This document shows positions 34,645 through 47,477 of a stretch of 64,000 bases of DNA, in pieces. The DNA is taken from contig NC_089582.1 of the NCBI RefSeq assembly GCF_019320115.1, forward strand, positions 116,442,637 to 116,506,636, written 5' to 3'. Origin of the DNA: Miscanthus floridulus (lineage: Eukaryota > Streptophyta > Magnoliopsida > Poales > Poaceae). Below the pieces are notes generated by a model. That model saw only the letters and a program-made list of their open reading frames with translations. It was not told the DNA's origin and made no database searches. Both the position numbers and the translations under genes were made by a program. How positions within the stretch are numbered: position 1 is the first letter of the stretch; every line of letters begins with the position of its first letter.

Positions 34645-36195
34645 GCGCGAGTTCAGGTCGCGGGGTCTCGGCAAGATTGCAGGAAGAACCCCCGTGCCTC
34701 TTCATAGGGTGAGAGGGCGATCAGGAGTCCTCCTGACTTTTTGTGCGACCCTCGCACCTCCTTTTCACTCGAAAGGAGGGGTGGAATATGCCAAGCTACC
34801 CTCGATGGGCGCGAGTGGTGGCATTTTTGGTGAGCTATTATCGGGTGAGTCCGAGTGGAGGCCCATGCCCCGTTCGCTAGGGGTTGGCTAGTGGTATAGA
34901 GACACACTCCAAGAGTACCAGAGGGTTTCTCTAGTGGGTGCTGAGGCCGTTTGCTGGGCCCCCGTGGCTCGGTGCCTCCCTACGGTGGGATCCCATTCGG
35001 AGACCTCCCTGGCGGTCTCAGACACGACTTAGGGCGTCCCAAGCGTTTTGCTCGCTCGGGCCTTGGCCCCATATGGGCTCGCCCATAGTCATCCCTGACT
35101 CTGTTGCCCTGGGGTGGCTATCGAAACCCTTAGGGGCCCAGCCTTTGAACCCCTGGACCGTAACGGGTTCGATGCCCTTTGTCGCATTTTCTCGAATTTT
35201 TAAGTGCGGGCTTGGGTCGCTTGTCTTTGTCTTGGGTGTAGGAGGAACCCCTGAGCCTCCGCATGGAGCAAGAGGGCGGTCAGGGGTCCCCCCTGACTTT
35301 TTTGTTCGACCCTCGCACATCCTTTTTGTTTGGACGGAGGGGTTTTTTGCCGAGCCCACTCGTGTGCGAGCCTGGGTCGCTTGGTCTCTGCAAAATTGTA
35401 GGGAGAGCCCTCGAGCCTCTGCATGGAGTGAGAGGGTGATCAGGAGTTCCCCTAGCTTTTTGTACGCCCCTCGCGCATGAGGGTTTATTTGCTGAGCCCC
35501 CCTCGCGTGCGAGCCTGGGTCGGGGGGTCTCAGCATACCTGCAGGAAGAGCTCCCTAGCCTCTGCACGGAGCGAGAGGGCCATCAAGAGTTCCCTTGACT
35601 TTCTAAATCGACCCTCGCATGTCCTTTTCGTTTGAAAGGAGGGGTTGTTTTGCCGAGCCCCCTCAAGTGCGAGCCTGGGTTGCTGGGTCTCGACAAGGTT
35701 GTAGGAGGAGCCCCCTAGCCTCTGCACGGAGTAAGAGGGCCGTCAGGGGTTCCCCTAGCTTTTCATATGACCCTCGCGCTTCCTTTTCTTTCAAAAGGAG
35801 GGGTGGAATATACCAAGCTACCCTCAATGGGCGCGAGCGGTGGCATTTCCGGTGAGCTGTTATCGGGTGAGTTCGAGTGGAGGCCCGAGCCCCATTTGCT
35901 GGGGGTCGGCTAGCGGTCCAGAGATGCACTCCAAGAGTACCAGAGGGTTTTTCTAGTGGGTGCCGAGGCCGTTTGCTGGGCCTCGGTGGCTCGGTGCCTC
36001 CCTATGGTGGGATCCCATTTGGAGTCCTCCCTACCGGTCTCGAACATGACTTAGGGCATCCCAAGCATTTTGCTTGCTTGGGCCTTGGCCCCGTGTGGGC
36101 TCGCCCGTGGTCATCCCTAACTCTGTTGCCCTAGGGCAGCTGTTGAAACCCTTAGAGGCCTAGCCTTCGAACCCTTGGACCATAATGGGCTTGGC
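34645..36195. repeat. Tandem and segmental repeats in the Tat 3' noncoding region
   Basis: Units of 144-160 bp starting TGCGAGCCTGGGTC (35205, 35364, 35508, 35668; a diverged one near 34645) each contain a phrase like GCCTCTGCACGGAG, GTCAGG and CGACCCTCGC. A longer duplication overlays them: 34660-35175 and 35685-36195 match over about 515 bp (both contain GAGTACCAGAGGGTTT and CTCTGTTGCCCT). Open frames here are Pro/Arg-rich composition artefacts. Bases 36196-36476 hold no gene. Confidence 0.8.
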
Positions 36196-36480
36196 GCCTA
36201 GTTCCTTCATCTGAAAGGAATAGGGTGGGGGAATGTCTCCCCCATCGGCTCGACAACGGCTGGCATGCCTTTTGAGGTGATTTTATTGGGGAGGCAGAAC
36301 GACGCCTGCTGCTGCAGCGATCGGGCACGACGTGGTGTCAGCGGATGGGACATAACTGTTCCTGCGATTAATAAGGAAAAGGTGGCCACATGGGTGGTAA
36401 AATCAGATCAGGATTAACCGCACCGGATCTGAGGGAAACTTCCCCAATTTCGTTGCCCATCCGTTTCGTCTTCATCCTAC

Positions 36481-36487
36481 ATAAATA
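36481..36487 (+). promoter_or_regulatory. TATA-like box of the Tat aORF
   Basis: ATAAATA within CTACATAAATACGC lies 181 bp upstream of the aORF start codon on the same strand. It suggests that the extra gene has its own promoter, opposite in direction to the LTR promoter. Confidence 0.5.
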
Positions 36488-36593
36488 CGCAATGAGCCTC
36501 GCCCCTCCCCTCCTTACCTTGCCCATAATAGCTTTGCCGTCTTTGAGCCGTCGCTAGAGCAGAGAGCCCCGGGAGGAAGAAGGGAGAGAGGCG

Positions 36594-36598
<5 letters not shown>

Positions 36599-36634
<36 letters not shown>
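36599..36634 (+). repeat. (GA)18 microsatellite in the aORF leader
   Basis: About 18 uninterrupted GA dinucleotides, 34 bp before the aORF ATG. Such CT/GA tracts are frequent in plant gene leaders. Confidence 0.9.
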
Positions 36635-36636
<2 letters not shown>

Positions 36637-36667
36637 CACTGCCGTAGTGAAACCCTCCACCGCACTC

Positions 36668-39600
36668 ATGGCCGGCGACATTGTTGTCATTGAGGCAGAC
36701 CCTTGGGGTCCATCCGATGTCACCATGGAGATGCTTTAGTCGCTTTTCGACGGCAGGCTCCTTCATCCAGTTACCGACCCCAACAGGCTAGAGTGGACCG
36801 CTCCGTCAGGTGAGCTGGAGCTGAGGCCTCGCGACGGTTACGTCGTGAGCTTCGTGTCTTTTCACAAGCGCGGCCTTGGCCTTCCGGTGGGCTGGTTCAT
36901 GCGGGCGCTCCTGCACTACTACAGCGTGGAGGTCCACAACTTTAACCCCAATTCCATCGTGTAGGCGGCCATCTTCGTCGCTGTCTATGAGGGGTATCTA
37001 GGGATTGCTCCCCATTGGGAGTTGTGGCTCCACCTCTTTCGGGTGGGGCATACCACCAAGCCGATGGGTACGTCCAGCATGAGGAAGGTGGTGAGGGCTG
37101 GCAGCTGCACTCTCCAAGTGCGCTAGGACCGTCAGCACCTCTACATCCCAGCCCAGCTTTCATCATCCAATCGCCGATGGTACACGAGCTAGTTCTATCT
37201 TCACAACGACGATGGTGGACTTCCCCCCTACACGGGGCAGATCGTGGGGAGCTGCCCGGAGAGGTGGAAGTATGGTGTCCCGAGGGAGGATTAGCCCAAG
37301 CTGCAGCCACTCCTGGAGGGGCTGGAGAGGCTATGGGGCCGTGGCCTTACTACGGCCGTGGTCATGGCCACCTTCCACCGCCGGAGGGTGCTGCCGCTGA
37401 TGGCTCGGCGGCGGCGCCTATTCGAGATGAGGTCGGATGAGCCAAATGAGGGCATCCGGATGTCCTCCTCTGCCCTTTCCGATGAGGAAATTCTTCACCG
37501 GGTGGGGGAGACGGAGGAGGTGAAGCTGAGGGGCAGTAACCTGACCCCCTTCACAATGCGACTATCGCGGGGGTTCCTCTCGCTGGTAAGTCACGTACCA
37601 CTGCAACCCCCGGGGCATCCCCATTTCTCATTGTTTCTTGTTCCCTTATCCGTGTTCGCCGTTCCTGCAGGGGATGAGGGACATACGGGCCTCCCCGCCG
37701 CCTATTCCTGAGGATACAAGGTGGCAGGCAGCTAACCGGGCGCACGCCAAGGAGCAGAAAAGGCGGAAGGACGCCAAGGTGGTGAAGCGCACGAAGAAGA
37801 TCCTTGCGCGTGAGGAACTAGATAAGCGCCGTCGGCAGCAAAGGAAGGACGGTCTCCCGTTGGAGGAGTCCCCATCGCCGTCGCTATCGACGGATGCCTT
37901 GGATGGAGATGACGAGGGTGAGATAGGGCATGGTCCCTTGGACCATCTCCCTAACGTTGAGGAGACGGTGCCTGGGGCATCGGCAAGCAGCCCGGCGCTC
38001 CCAGGAGGAGGAGGAGCCGCCCTAGGGTCGTCGATTGCCCACCTCGGGGTCGAGGCCGACATGCCTGAGGAGCGGGCATTGGGCAAGCGTGTCGTCAGCC
38101 CGGTGGGCTTGGTGGCAGTGGTGGAGCGGGTGGTGGCGGAGGCGACGCAACTGCCCCCACAGAGGACCGAGGGGGCGCCGGGGTCTGTCGAGGACCAGCT
38201 GACGCCAACGGATATGGAGGCCATGCCTCTGCCGACGCCACCGCCTTTGCAGACGAGGGTTGCCATGCCGAAGTGGTTGCAGCCCCACTCGAGGTAAGCA
38301 TATTTTTGGTGGAGCCACAGTGTTTTCCTTTCGTTCTTTTATCTCATGCTGACCCTATAAGTGTTTTGTCCTTAGCCGGAAGTGACCTATGGAGGTGCCT
38401 ACCTTGGTGCCCCACAAAGCGCTCAAGGTGAACCCTAGCTCCACCGCCCACTGGGTGGCGGAGGCGCAAGCCACCCTACAACCTGACGCGGCATCGGCGA
38501 GGGCCGACCAAAAGGAGCTGGCCACCCAAGGAGGGGCTGCCGAGGTGGCCCCGACACAGATGGGGGAGGGGGCGCTTCCACCCCATGAGGGTGAGGCCCA
38601 TGAGCCAGATGAGGGCAAGGTGCCCTCAGTTGCTGAGGCCACAGAGGTCGAGGCCCCCAGGGTCTCTGAGGCCAAGGCGATGGAGGCCGGGGCACCTAGG
38701 ACCGCCGAGGCCACAGCAGCGGGCGCCGGAGCCCCCGCGACCACTGAGGCCATGATGATGGAGGCCGGAGCCCTCGGGACCACCAAGGCCGATGTGATCA
38801 CGGTGAGGCTATCGGCCCAAGAAGTGGAGATGAAGGCGATGGATGCTTCGGTGGCACCCTTAGGCCAAGGCCCGTCGTTGTTATAGGAGGGCACCCGAAA
38901 GGTGGAGGTCCATCCGATCTCCTCCGATGATACCTCCCGAGCATAGGAGGTGGTTGACGCCGAGGTGGCCAGCGTTGTGGAGTAGCCGGTTCCAACCCTG
39001 GGCAAGGGAAGCTCGGCCCTCGTGTGGGCATGACCCGAGTCCCATGGGTGGGATCACCCATGTGTCCTGTGGCAGAGCCGCGATGACCCTAAGGGGGAGC
39101 CTCTGTTTACCCTTGAGGACGCAGCCGAGGGCGGGCGCTGGGACACCTTTGAGCAATACCGTCAGCTGGCAGAGCAGTCACTACAGACGGCGCTGTCCGT
39201 GGTGGCCGATGATCTGCTCGGGGTCGCCCAGGTTCACGCTTTCTTTTCTCATGCTGTGTTGTCTTTTTCTGAGTTTTCTTGTAGTGAATGACCCCCTATT
39301 CTGCTTACCCAGGAGCTCGAGACTCGGTCCCTCGGGAAGTTGGTCTTTCTTCGGTGGGAGAGGGACATCTAGGACCAGCTCCAGCGGCAGAAGGGCCTGC
39401 TTGCTGGCGCCAATGAACTTCTGGCGGTGCGGAGCGTGGAGGTAGAGGACCTCCGCCTTCATTGTGCCAATGCGAAGGTCGAGGTGGCCATGGCCCAGGA
39501 CCAGGTCGCCCCTCTGGCGGCGCGGGTCAAGGAGTTGGAGGAGGAGCTGACCTGCGTGGCCGGTGAGCGAGACGCCTTTAGGTCCCAGGCTAGAGAGGCC

Positions 39601-40349
39601 ACAGCCTCGGGCAAGGTCCTTGCTGGGCAGCTAGGGGCGGAGCAGAGTGTGCACTAGCTGACAAAAGGCACCTTAGATGAGGCCCTTACGGTGGCCGAGG
39701 CCTCACGAACTGAGGCTGTGGTCTGGAGGGAAAAGGCCAAGGGTGAGTCATATCCCCCTCGTTTTATTTGCTTTTTCTTATGTTCGCTCCCTAACTCCCT
39801 AGTATAACACAGAGCTAGGGAGAGAAGCTTCCAGGGTGGCTGAGGCTTCTCGGGTCGAGGCCCAGCGCCTGAAGGAGAAGGCTGAGGCATCTCAGGTCGA
39901 GGCCCAGCGTGGGAAGGAGAAAGCTGAGGCTTCTCAGGTCGAGGCCTGACGCTGGGGCCAGAAGGCCGAGGGTGAGTCCCGTAGACTTCTGCCCCTGTTC
40001 TGGCTTGTATTCCTTTGCGCTCATCCTCATTCTGTTGTGTTTGGCATAGAACTAGAGAAGGAGGTTACCTAGGAAGCCGAGGCCTCCACCGCAGTGCAGG
40101 CGGTGCTTGAAATAGAGATCGGGGAGCACGATGCGCTGAAGAGCGCCGCCCGTACTGCCTACAAGGCCCTAGAAGTCAAGGGGGTCTAGTCAGGAAGCTC
40201 CCTCAGGAGCCGCCTGATTGCGTTGAGCGGTCAAGTGGGTGAGCGACTCCGAGGGGCGGTACATACGGGCGTCAAGCGCGCGCTGGTCATTATCGCTTTG
40301 CACTACATTGGGGTTGACCTCCAGGCCATCAACGATGGCTACGTCCTGC
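36668..40349 (+). pseudogene. Tat antisense gene (aORF), Transposase_28 type, exons 1-6
   Basis: The protein starts MAGDIVVIEADPWG. A region with YVVSFVSFHKRGLGLPVGWF and IFVAVYEGYLGIAPHWELW is the 'putative gypsy type transposon' domain (PF04195). Basic segments (RAHAKEQKRRKDAKVVKRTKK), acidic/Pro/Ala linkers and a long C-terminal coiled coil follow, including 17-residue repeats of the EKAEASQVEAQR kind near 39840-39960. Five GT-AG introns of about 80 nt restore one reading frame: 37586-37670, 38294-38375, 39232-39312, 39743-39812 and 39972-40049. In-frame stops are numerous but almost all TAG or TGA (exon 1: 36737, 36962, 37124, 37190, 37292). Function in the family is unknown. Exon 6 is split by the chromovirus; the rest is at 53347. 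Confidence 0.8.
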
Positions 40350-40354
40350 CCAAC

Positions 40355-43300
40355 TGTGGCAGAACCTCCTAAGTTATAGGGCCCACATACACCTGTCACT
40401 GTCCGGCGACCTCTGACATCTATGCATATGTTTCCATGAACTTAAAAAGACTGTCGGGTGTCCTCGGGGAACCCCGAATCATCCACGATTTCCGAGCAGG
40501 ATCACGTTACAGAGTCATTGTAGTATTACAACATTTATTCAAATATCAAAACCAGAGTAAAAACAGCGGAAGTCTTATGATAACATAGTTTACAAACCAG
40601 TTATTTCAAACCTTACAAACTAAGTTCTTTAATTATTACAAACCATAGTAGTAGTGGAGTGGCATGATTAATATATACATAACACACAAAATAAACATCC
40701 TGCCCAAGGATCACACATTTACTTCTCATCATCAGAACGAATGATAGTCATGCAGCACGATCCAAAACAGATCTACTCATGAGGCTCACCTGCAACAAGG
40801 GGTCAACGAACCCTGAGTATAAAAGTACTCAACAAGACTTATCCGAAATATTAACTGATAAACTCAGTAATGCAGGCTCAGGGATTCAAGGTATAGCTTT
40901 AACAATGATCAAAGTTCTTTTGCGTAAAAGCTCTTTTAACAACATTCTTTATATAGAAAACTTCCAAGAATTATATACAAAGCTGACACGATCCGCACTG
41001 AGATCATGAAACTTCATATTCAGTACCTTCACAAGCCTTATTCAAGTTCTGGTTATTAATTCTATGATGATGAACAGTGAGTTGAGTCTCCTTAACCGAG
41101 GAGCAACGACGATTCGAACCGATTATAAACCCAGCTGGGAATTCCAGACCACACGACATACGCAGGTCCCTGACCTCCATATACCAACCTACCCTCGGAT
41201 CCTCTAAAACAAGAACGGGTCCGCGCCACCCGAGAACACAGTACTCCACCATTCCAGCCCATGGCCACGTGGGTACACGCTATTCCCGCCATCTCTCCAC
41301 TCCCAGTGCACGAGTAGCCATTCTCGTAATAGAATTGCCAAGTTCAGGCTTACCGGAGTATGTGGTTAGTACTACAAATTCTCACCTCATGCAATTCAAC
41401 AACGGACGTGCCTTAATCGACACAGGCGGAAAGAACCCGCTCACAAGACCTCCATGTCTGGTGGCTCACACACACCGAGTCCACCCGGTCTAGATTTATT
41501 ACTCCACATTCCCATATCACATGCTAACATAATTAACCAATGTTCCATTTAAAACTAGCAGGTGGCAGGTAGTCAGCCGACTTTCATCGTTCTACGCATA
41601 GCTAAGCAAAACTAGGCATATACGAGTTTAAAACAGGTAATATGGTAAATATGGAATAACAAGGGTGGTAATGCACCAATTAGGCTTTTACTTAACTCCT
41701 AATCACTTAATGCAGTAACAGAAAGCAAAAGCGAAATTAATTTATAAAATACAAGGTAGGGTTGTATGCATCCGGGGCTTGCCTTCGTTGATGGAAAAGT
41801 CCGATTCCTACGACGTTACACAAGTATTCGATCTGACTTCAATAGACGGATAAACTTCTTCCATGACTTGATTAACTACCACATGTTCACCTTCGTTCAC
41901 TACACGTAATAACAATGCCATGTTTAACATGATGCGGAATACGAAATATGATGCTTGATGATGGATGCAAAGTTAATAATTTGAATACAACTTTCCTTCG
42001 CGGTACAGTTGCAAGTCAAACAAACTAAATCTTTTTCGTAACACATATATCAACTACCAAGGATCATTAACAACAAATGACCCGAGGTCATCACTCAATT
42101 CCAAAAGTCCAAACAAAAACCTAAATCATTAAAGGTTACTATTTGCTTTTATGAATTAATTATTTAATTCAAAATTATGAAATAAATCAACTTATTCTAT
42201 TTGAGCTCAAAATTTTAGTACATGTTCATTACATGTTAACTAAGTGGCAAAACAAATTTCATAATTTTTGGATAAATAAATAAGCCTAGAAAAATCATGG
42301 AAATCCATTTATGAATAAATTGAGCAATTTTTATTACATTTAAAAATTACTGAAAAACACTATTTCATATTTTTCTTAAATACTATACCTCACAGAGAAG
42401 TCACTCAAAAATTTTCATAATTTTTGGAGCTCTAAATAAATCTACACAAAAATAACAAAAACAGACACTATTCATTCAAATCTGAAAATAGAAAAATTCA
42501 TTTTGAACGTTGAGTCACTGACATGGTGACCCCACCTGTCATCTTCTACCTGCCGCGTGTTGACTACGACGACGACGGCGCTGACCGGCGCAAACTCACC
42601 GACGGTGAGATCAACGGCGACGACCAACGTACCAAAATGACCACATCATTCCGGCGCATCGACTGAAGGCGCTAGCTAGACGAATTACTACGAGTTACGA
42701 GCTTGGCGTCGGCCATGGCGGACGCGGTGGCTCGGCAGTGCTACGCCGGTGAAACGAAGCCGAAAACGGGGAAACAGAGGGCATGGGAAGGTCCAGTAGC
42801 TCACCACGAACACTACAGAGCAGAAAGCAAGGCTGGAGAAGCAGCGTAGACGCAGGTCGACGTGAACAGCAACGGCGGCGGAGCAAGGATCGTCGGTGAC
42901 GGTGTGCCGGCGACTGCAGTGGATAAAACAGCCAATCAACAGCGAAATGAGCACTACAGCATCGAGACGAAGCTAAAGATACACCAATCAAGGGCAACGG
43001 CTCACCGACGGGCTCTGGCCACGGAGATGCGCATGCGACGGTGAGGTTACCGGCCGCGAGGAAGAAGGCGATGAAACTCGAGTTCCCGGTGAAGACAAGC
43101 CAAATTGGTGGGTCAGATGGACGCGCAAGGTTCAGGCGGAGCTGGGACTAGCTTATCAGCGACGGTGGAGCACGACAACGACGGCACGGGCTCGCCGGAG
43201 ATGGAGCAGCGGCGATGGGAAAAACAGAGAACGAAGAAAGAAGAACGGCGGCGGCTCCAGAGCTTTATAGGGCAGCCAAGGAAGCGCAAAGAAGCCACGA

Positions 43301-43947
43301 CGAAGCCTTCAGCGCGCCAACGCGATGCCCAGACGGCCACGCGCGCGACTGGAAGCAAGCCGAAGCTCGCCGGCGGTGTAGTGCAAGCGGTGAACACTGT
43401 TCATCGAAATTACAAGTTTGCCATTCGCCAAAATTCACAAATTACTCCCAAATTTTTATAACAACTCAAAAATCTCCAAAAATAAAAGTTGTTCAAAATC
43501 AAAAGTTCTACAACTTTGCTTTATAACCATCTCCTAATTCGGTCTAGATTTTGAAATGAACTTTTGAATTTGAATAGGGAAATTTACCGAATTACGCCTT
43601 TTTGATTTACTAAAAAATTTTCTAAACAACTTGAAAAACTCCAAAAACAAACTTTGTATAACTTGCCAAGCTCTACACTTTTGCTTTTGGGCCCAACCCC
43701 AAAATATGCTTAGATTTTGAAATGGATTTTCAGGGTAGGATTTAAATGTTGAAAAGCGGGGTTTTCTCGAAAAATTCAAAATCCAAACAAACATTGAACT
43801 TGAGTCAAACAATACATTGCAACACATACCACATAAATATAAACTTGTATTAGTGTATGCACCTCAAAGTTTCACCAAATGCCAAATGCTTTGCAATGCA
43901 TATGATGACATGTCAGATTTTAATATTTAAACACCCGAGGTGTTACA
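40355..43947 (-). repeat. Tekay-like LTR (sense 3' LTR)
   Basis: It starts TGTGGCAGAACC and ends GGTGTTACA on the plus strand. It is nearly identical to 49753-53346. Open frames of 60-118 codons within it recur in the other copy and overlap on both strands in the GC-rich part, so they are not taken as genes. Confidence 0.95.
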
Positions 43948-43964
43948 GTCCTTCCCCCTAAAAG
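43948..43964 (-). other. Polypurine tract of the Tekay-like element
   Basis: The minus strand reads CTTTTAGGGGGAAGGAC directly before the LTR start TGTAACACC. Bases 43965-44114 between it and the pol stop are the 3' untranslated part. Confidence 0.85.
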
Positions 43965-44114
43965 AAATCTTGCCCCGAGATTCAAAGCCATAGGGTAAGT
44001 AATGGAAAAGGAAATGTGTCACGAGAACACATACAAACTCTGTCCATAAAACAGCCAAGGTCCCTTTACAAAACACAATTTGTAGCAACCGAGCTCAACT
44101 AACACTACTCTATT

Positions 44115-45521
44115 CTATATTGACGCCAGAAACTCTGGAAACTTTTCTAACAAGTAATCTTCTGATTCCCAAGTAGCTTCCTCTTCTGAATGTTGATTCC
44201 ATTGTATTTTATAGAACTTGATTGTCCATTTTTGAGTAACACGATCTTTCTGATCTAACACTCAGATAGGATATTTGGAATAAGTTAAATCTGGTTCTAG
44301 TTCCACTCCTTCAACTTCAACATTCTGTTCAGGCACTCGGAGACACTTCTTCAATTGAGAAACATGGAACACATCATGCACAGCTGCAAGATGTTCAGGT
44401 AATTGCAAGCGATATGCCACTTTTCCATACCTTTCCAAAATTTGATATGGTCCAATGTATCGGGGTGCCAACTTTCCTTTAACACCAAAATGGTTAACTC
44501 CCTTCATTAGTGATACTTTCAGATATACAAAATCTCCTTTGTTGAATACCAATGGTCTCCATCGTCTATCCGCATAACTCTTTTGGCGGGACTGAGCTAT
44601 CTTTAAATTACTCTGTATTTGTCTAACCTTGTCTTCTGTTTCTTTCACATGGTCAACTCCAAAGAATCTTCTTTCTCCAGGTTCAGACCAACTCAATGAT
44701 GTTCTGCATCTACGACCATAGAGTGCTTCAAATGGAGCCATTCTAATGCTTTCCTGATAACTATTGTTGTATGAGAACTCGGCCAAAGGTAAGCATTCGT
44801 CCCACTTATTGGAATAGTTAAGGACACAACACCTTAACATATCTTCAAGTACTTGATTAACTCTTTCAGTCTGTCCATCAGTTTGCGGATGATAAGCTAT
44901 ACTATACAGAAGTTTGGTACCCAATGAAGAATGCAATTGTTTCCAAAAGTTGGAAACAAATTGTGTACCTCTATCTGACACAATAGTCTTGGGTACTCCA
45001 TGAAGACTCATGATTCTTGCTAAATACATCTTGGCATATTGGATCGTAGGATATATTGTCTTGACTGGAAGAAAATGTGCTGACTTAGTGAGTCGATCTA
45101 CAATAACCCATACTGAGTCAAATCCCTTTGATGTCTTGGGTAGACCAACAATAAAATCCATACTTATATCCTCCCACTTCCAAGATGGAATAGGTAATGG
45201 TTGTAATTCACCAGCAGACCTCAAATGTATAGCTTTCACCTTTTGACAAGTATCACACTTCGCTATATATCTAGCAATTTCTATTTTCATTTTAGTCCAC
45301 CAGAATCTTTGCTTCAAGTCATGGTACATCTTGTTGCTTCCTAGATGGATAGATAACCTAGTAGCATGTGCCTCATCTAGAATTGACTGCCACAACTCAA
45401 GAACTTTTGGTACCACCAGGCGATCCTTGAACCATAACACATCTTCATTGTCAATACTAAAGCATTCCACTTTTCCATTCTTGACTCTTTCCTTAATATG
45501 GGCTATACCCTTGTTTTCCTT
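44115..45521 (-). pseudogene. Tekay-like integrase with chromodomain (two nonsense breaks)
   Basis: The zinc region has HATRLSIHLGSNKMYHDLKQ then CDTCQKVK. The catalytic core has MDFIVGLP, IVSDRGTQFVSNFW and the Glu of TDGQTERVNQVLED, i.e. D,D-35-E. A GPY/F-like module (LAPRYIGPYQILERYGKVAY) follows. TGA at 44264-44262 interrupts the frame just before the chromodomain (44261-44118), whose visible features are WTIKFYKIQWN, EEEATWESEDYL and FPEFL. The chromodomain is thought to guide chromovirus integration to heterochromatin by binding methylated histone tails. The segment is preceded by the TAG at 45524. Everything lies in one frame with the rest of gag-pol. Confidence 0.88.
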
Positions 45522-45959
45522 CTAAGCAGCAATAACTTGATCTCGAATAGGGGCTTCAATAATTATGTTGGTCAAACTTCCTTGTTGAATTACTTCTACA
45601 TTCAACTTTTCCATTTCTTGACATAAATTCAAACCCATTGTTCTCACTGTCAGACAATTGCAATAACTTTTGCGACTGAGGGCATCTGCAACTACATTTG
45701 CTTTACCGGGGTGATAATGTACTTCCAAGTCATAATCCTTAATCAGTTCTAACCATCTTCTCTGTCGCATGTTCAACTCTGACTGAGTAAAGATATACTT
45801 TAAGCTTTTGTGGTCTGTATACATATGACATGTATTACCAAGCAGGTAATGCTGCCAAATCTTCAGAGCATGAACCACAGCTGCTAACTCCAAGTCATGG
45901 GTCAGATAGTGTTCTTCATGTTGCTTAAGTTGCCGGGATGCATAAGCAATGACTCGACC
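45522..45959 (-). pseudogene. Tekay-like RNase H segment
   Basis: [40 protein letters not shown] and [16 protein letters not shown] are the RNase H landmarks. The first active-site Asp ([11 protein letters not shown]) lies just upstream, before the TAA at 45962-45960. The segment ends at TAG 45524-45522. No frameshift is present. Confidence 0.87.
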
Positions 45960-47477
45960 TTATTGCATCAATACACATCCAATACCAATACCTGAAGCAT
46001 CACAATAAACATCAAACGGCTTCTCGATGTCAGGTTGGGCTAATACTGGTGCAGTGGTTAACAGTCTCTTCAAAGTCTGGAAAGCCTCCTCACAATCTGA
46101 TGACCAGACAAACTTAACTTGGTTCTTCAACAATTCAGTTATGGACTTTGATATTTTTGAGAAATCTAGAATAAACCGGTGGTAATATCCCGCCAAACCC
46201 AGAAAACTCCAAACTTGATGAACTGTGGTTGGCGGTTTCCAATCAAGCACATCCTTCACTTTGCTTGGATCAACTGCAACTCCTTCGGCTGACAAGACAT
46301 GTCCAAGAAATTGCACTTCCTTAAGCCAAAAATCACACTTGCTGAACTTGGCATATAGTTGATGTTCCCTCAAACGGGTCAGAACAATTCTGAGATGTTC
46401 CGCATGTTCTTTCTTATTCTTGGAATATACTAAAATGTCATCAATAAACACCACTACAAACCTGTCTAGCTCAGGCATGAATACTGAGTTCATTAGATAC
46501 ATGAAATGAGCTGGAGCATTTGTCAAACCAAAAGATATTACCAAGTATTCATATAATCCATATCTTGTGGTAAACGCCGTTTTAGGAATATCCTCAGGCT
46601 TTATCTTGATTTGGTGATATCCTGATCTCAAATCTATCTTGGAGAAAACTTTGGCTCCGGCCAATTGATCAAAAAGCAGATCTATCCGAGGTAATGGATA
46701 TTTATTCTTGATGGTCACTTCATTCAATGGACGATAGTCGACACATAACCTCAAAGTCTCATCTTTCTTTTTCACAAAAATTGCCGGACATCCCCAAGGT
46801 GAGGAACTAGGTTGGATAAACCCTTTCTCAATCAATTCTTGTAACTGAGTCTTCAACTCGGCCAATTCCTTAGGTGGCATCCTATAAGCTCTCCGAGAAA
46901 TCAGAGCTGTTCCAGGTTGTAACTCTATATTAAACTGTACATCCCTATCAGGTGGTAGACTGGGTAAATCTTTAGGAAATACATCCGGAAATTCACACAC
47001 TACCGGAATATCTCTAATCTCTTTGACAGCAGTTGCACAAATCTTGCCCACTGATCTTCTTAGGATTGGAAGTTGGATAAGAAGTTGAGAATTACTATCA
47101 GGCAAATTCACTCGTAAGGTCCTATTCAAAGCATCTATAACAGCCTTATGCTGATACATCCAATTCATTCCCAAAATTACATCTATATCCTGATCCTTAA
47201 GGATAATCATGGTAGTGGGAAAAATATGCCCACCCAGGTTTATGGGTACCTGGTATGCCATTTCCTTAGTACACAGACGTCCCCCGGGCGACTGTATAAA
47301 GAAACTTTCCTTTGTTGCCCCAATTGAAATTTCATGCTTCACGACAAATGTTCTATTGATGAATGAATGCGATGCGCCAGAATCAAAAAGTATAACTGCG
47401 GGGTGATTGGCAACAGGAAACATACCCATCATCACTGGCTCCCCTTTCGGAATTTCTCTAGCTTGAATATAGAACAC
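45960..47477 (-). CDS. Tekay-like protease and reverse transcriptase segment
   Basis: An uninterrupted 505-codon stretch of the gag-pol frame. The protease active site [11 protein letters not shown] has its Asp at 47384-47382. The spacer leads to RT with [56 protein letters not shown] and the catalytic [11 protein letters not shown] (FIDD in place of YIDD). The RNase H start [11 protein letters not shown] is at its end. The frame is open upstream to TAG 47702 and closes at TAA 45962. The first Met shown at 47477 is not the natural start, since the polyprotein begins at gag. It gives no product by itself unless the stops are bypassed. Confidence 0.85.
   Translation of the reverse strand: MFYIQAREIPKGEPVMMGMFPVANHPAVILFDSGASHSFINRTFVVKHEISIGATKESFFIQSPGGRLCTKEMAYQVPINLGGHIFPTTMIILKDQDIDVILGMNWMYQHKAVIDALNRTLRVNLPDSNSQLLIQLPILRRSVGKICATAVKEIRDIPVVCEFPDVFPKDLPSLPPDRDVQFNIELQPGTALISRRAYRMPPKELAELKTQLQELIEKGFIQPSSSPWGCPAIFVKKKDETLRLCVDYRPLNEVTIKNKYPLPRIDLLFDQLAGAKVFSKIDLRSGYHQIKIKPEDIPKTAFTTRYGLYEYLVISFGLTNAPAHFMYLMNSVFMPELDRFVVVFIDDILVYSKNKKEHAEHLRIVLTRLREHQLYAKFSKCDFWLKEVQFLGHVLSAEGVAVDPSKVKDVLDWKPPTTVHQVWSFLGLAGYYHRFILDFSKISKSITELLKNQVKFVWSSDCEEAFQTLKRLLTTAPVLAQPDIEKPFDVYCDASGIGIGCVLMQ

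Noticed and set aside
34938..35567. 180-codon plus-strand and 172-codon minus-strand frames in the Tat 3' region
   Set aside because: They span tandem repeats, are open on both strands and show repeat-unit periodicity. No domain is recognised.
43105..43461. 118-codon frame, repeated at 52503-52859
   Set aside because: It is duplicated only because it is inside the chromovirus LTR, and it overlaps a 94-codon frame on the other strand. It lies close to the LTR TATA box. No protein family is recognised.
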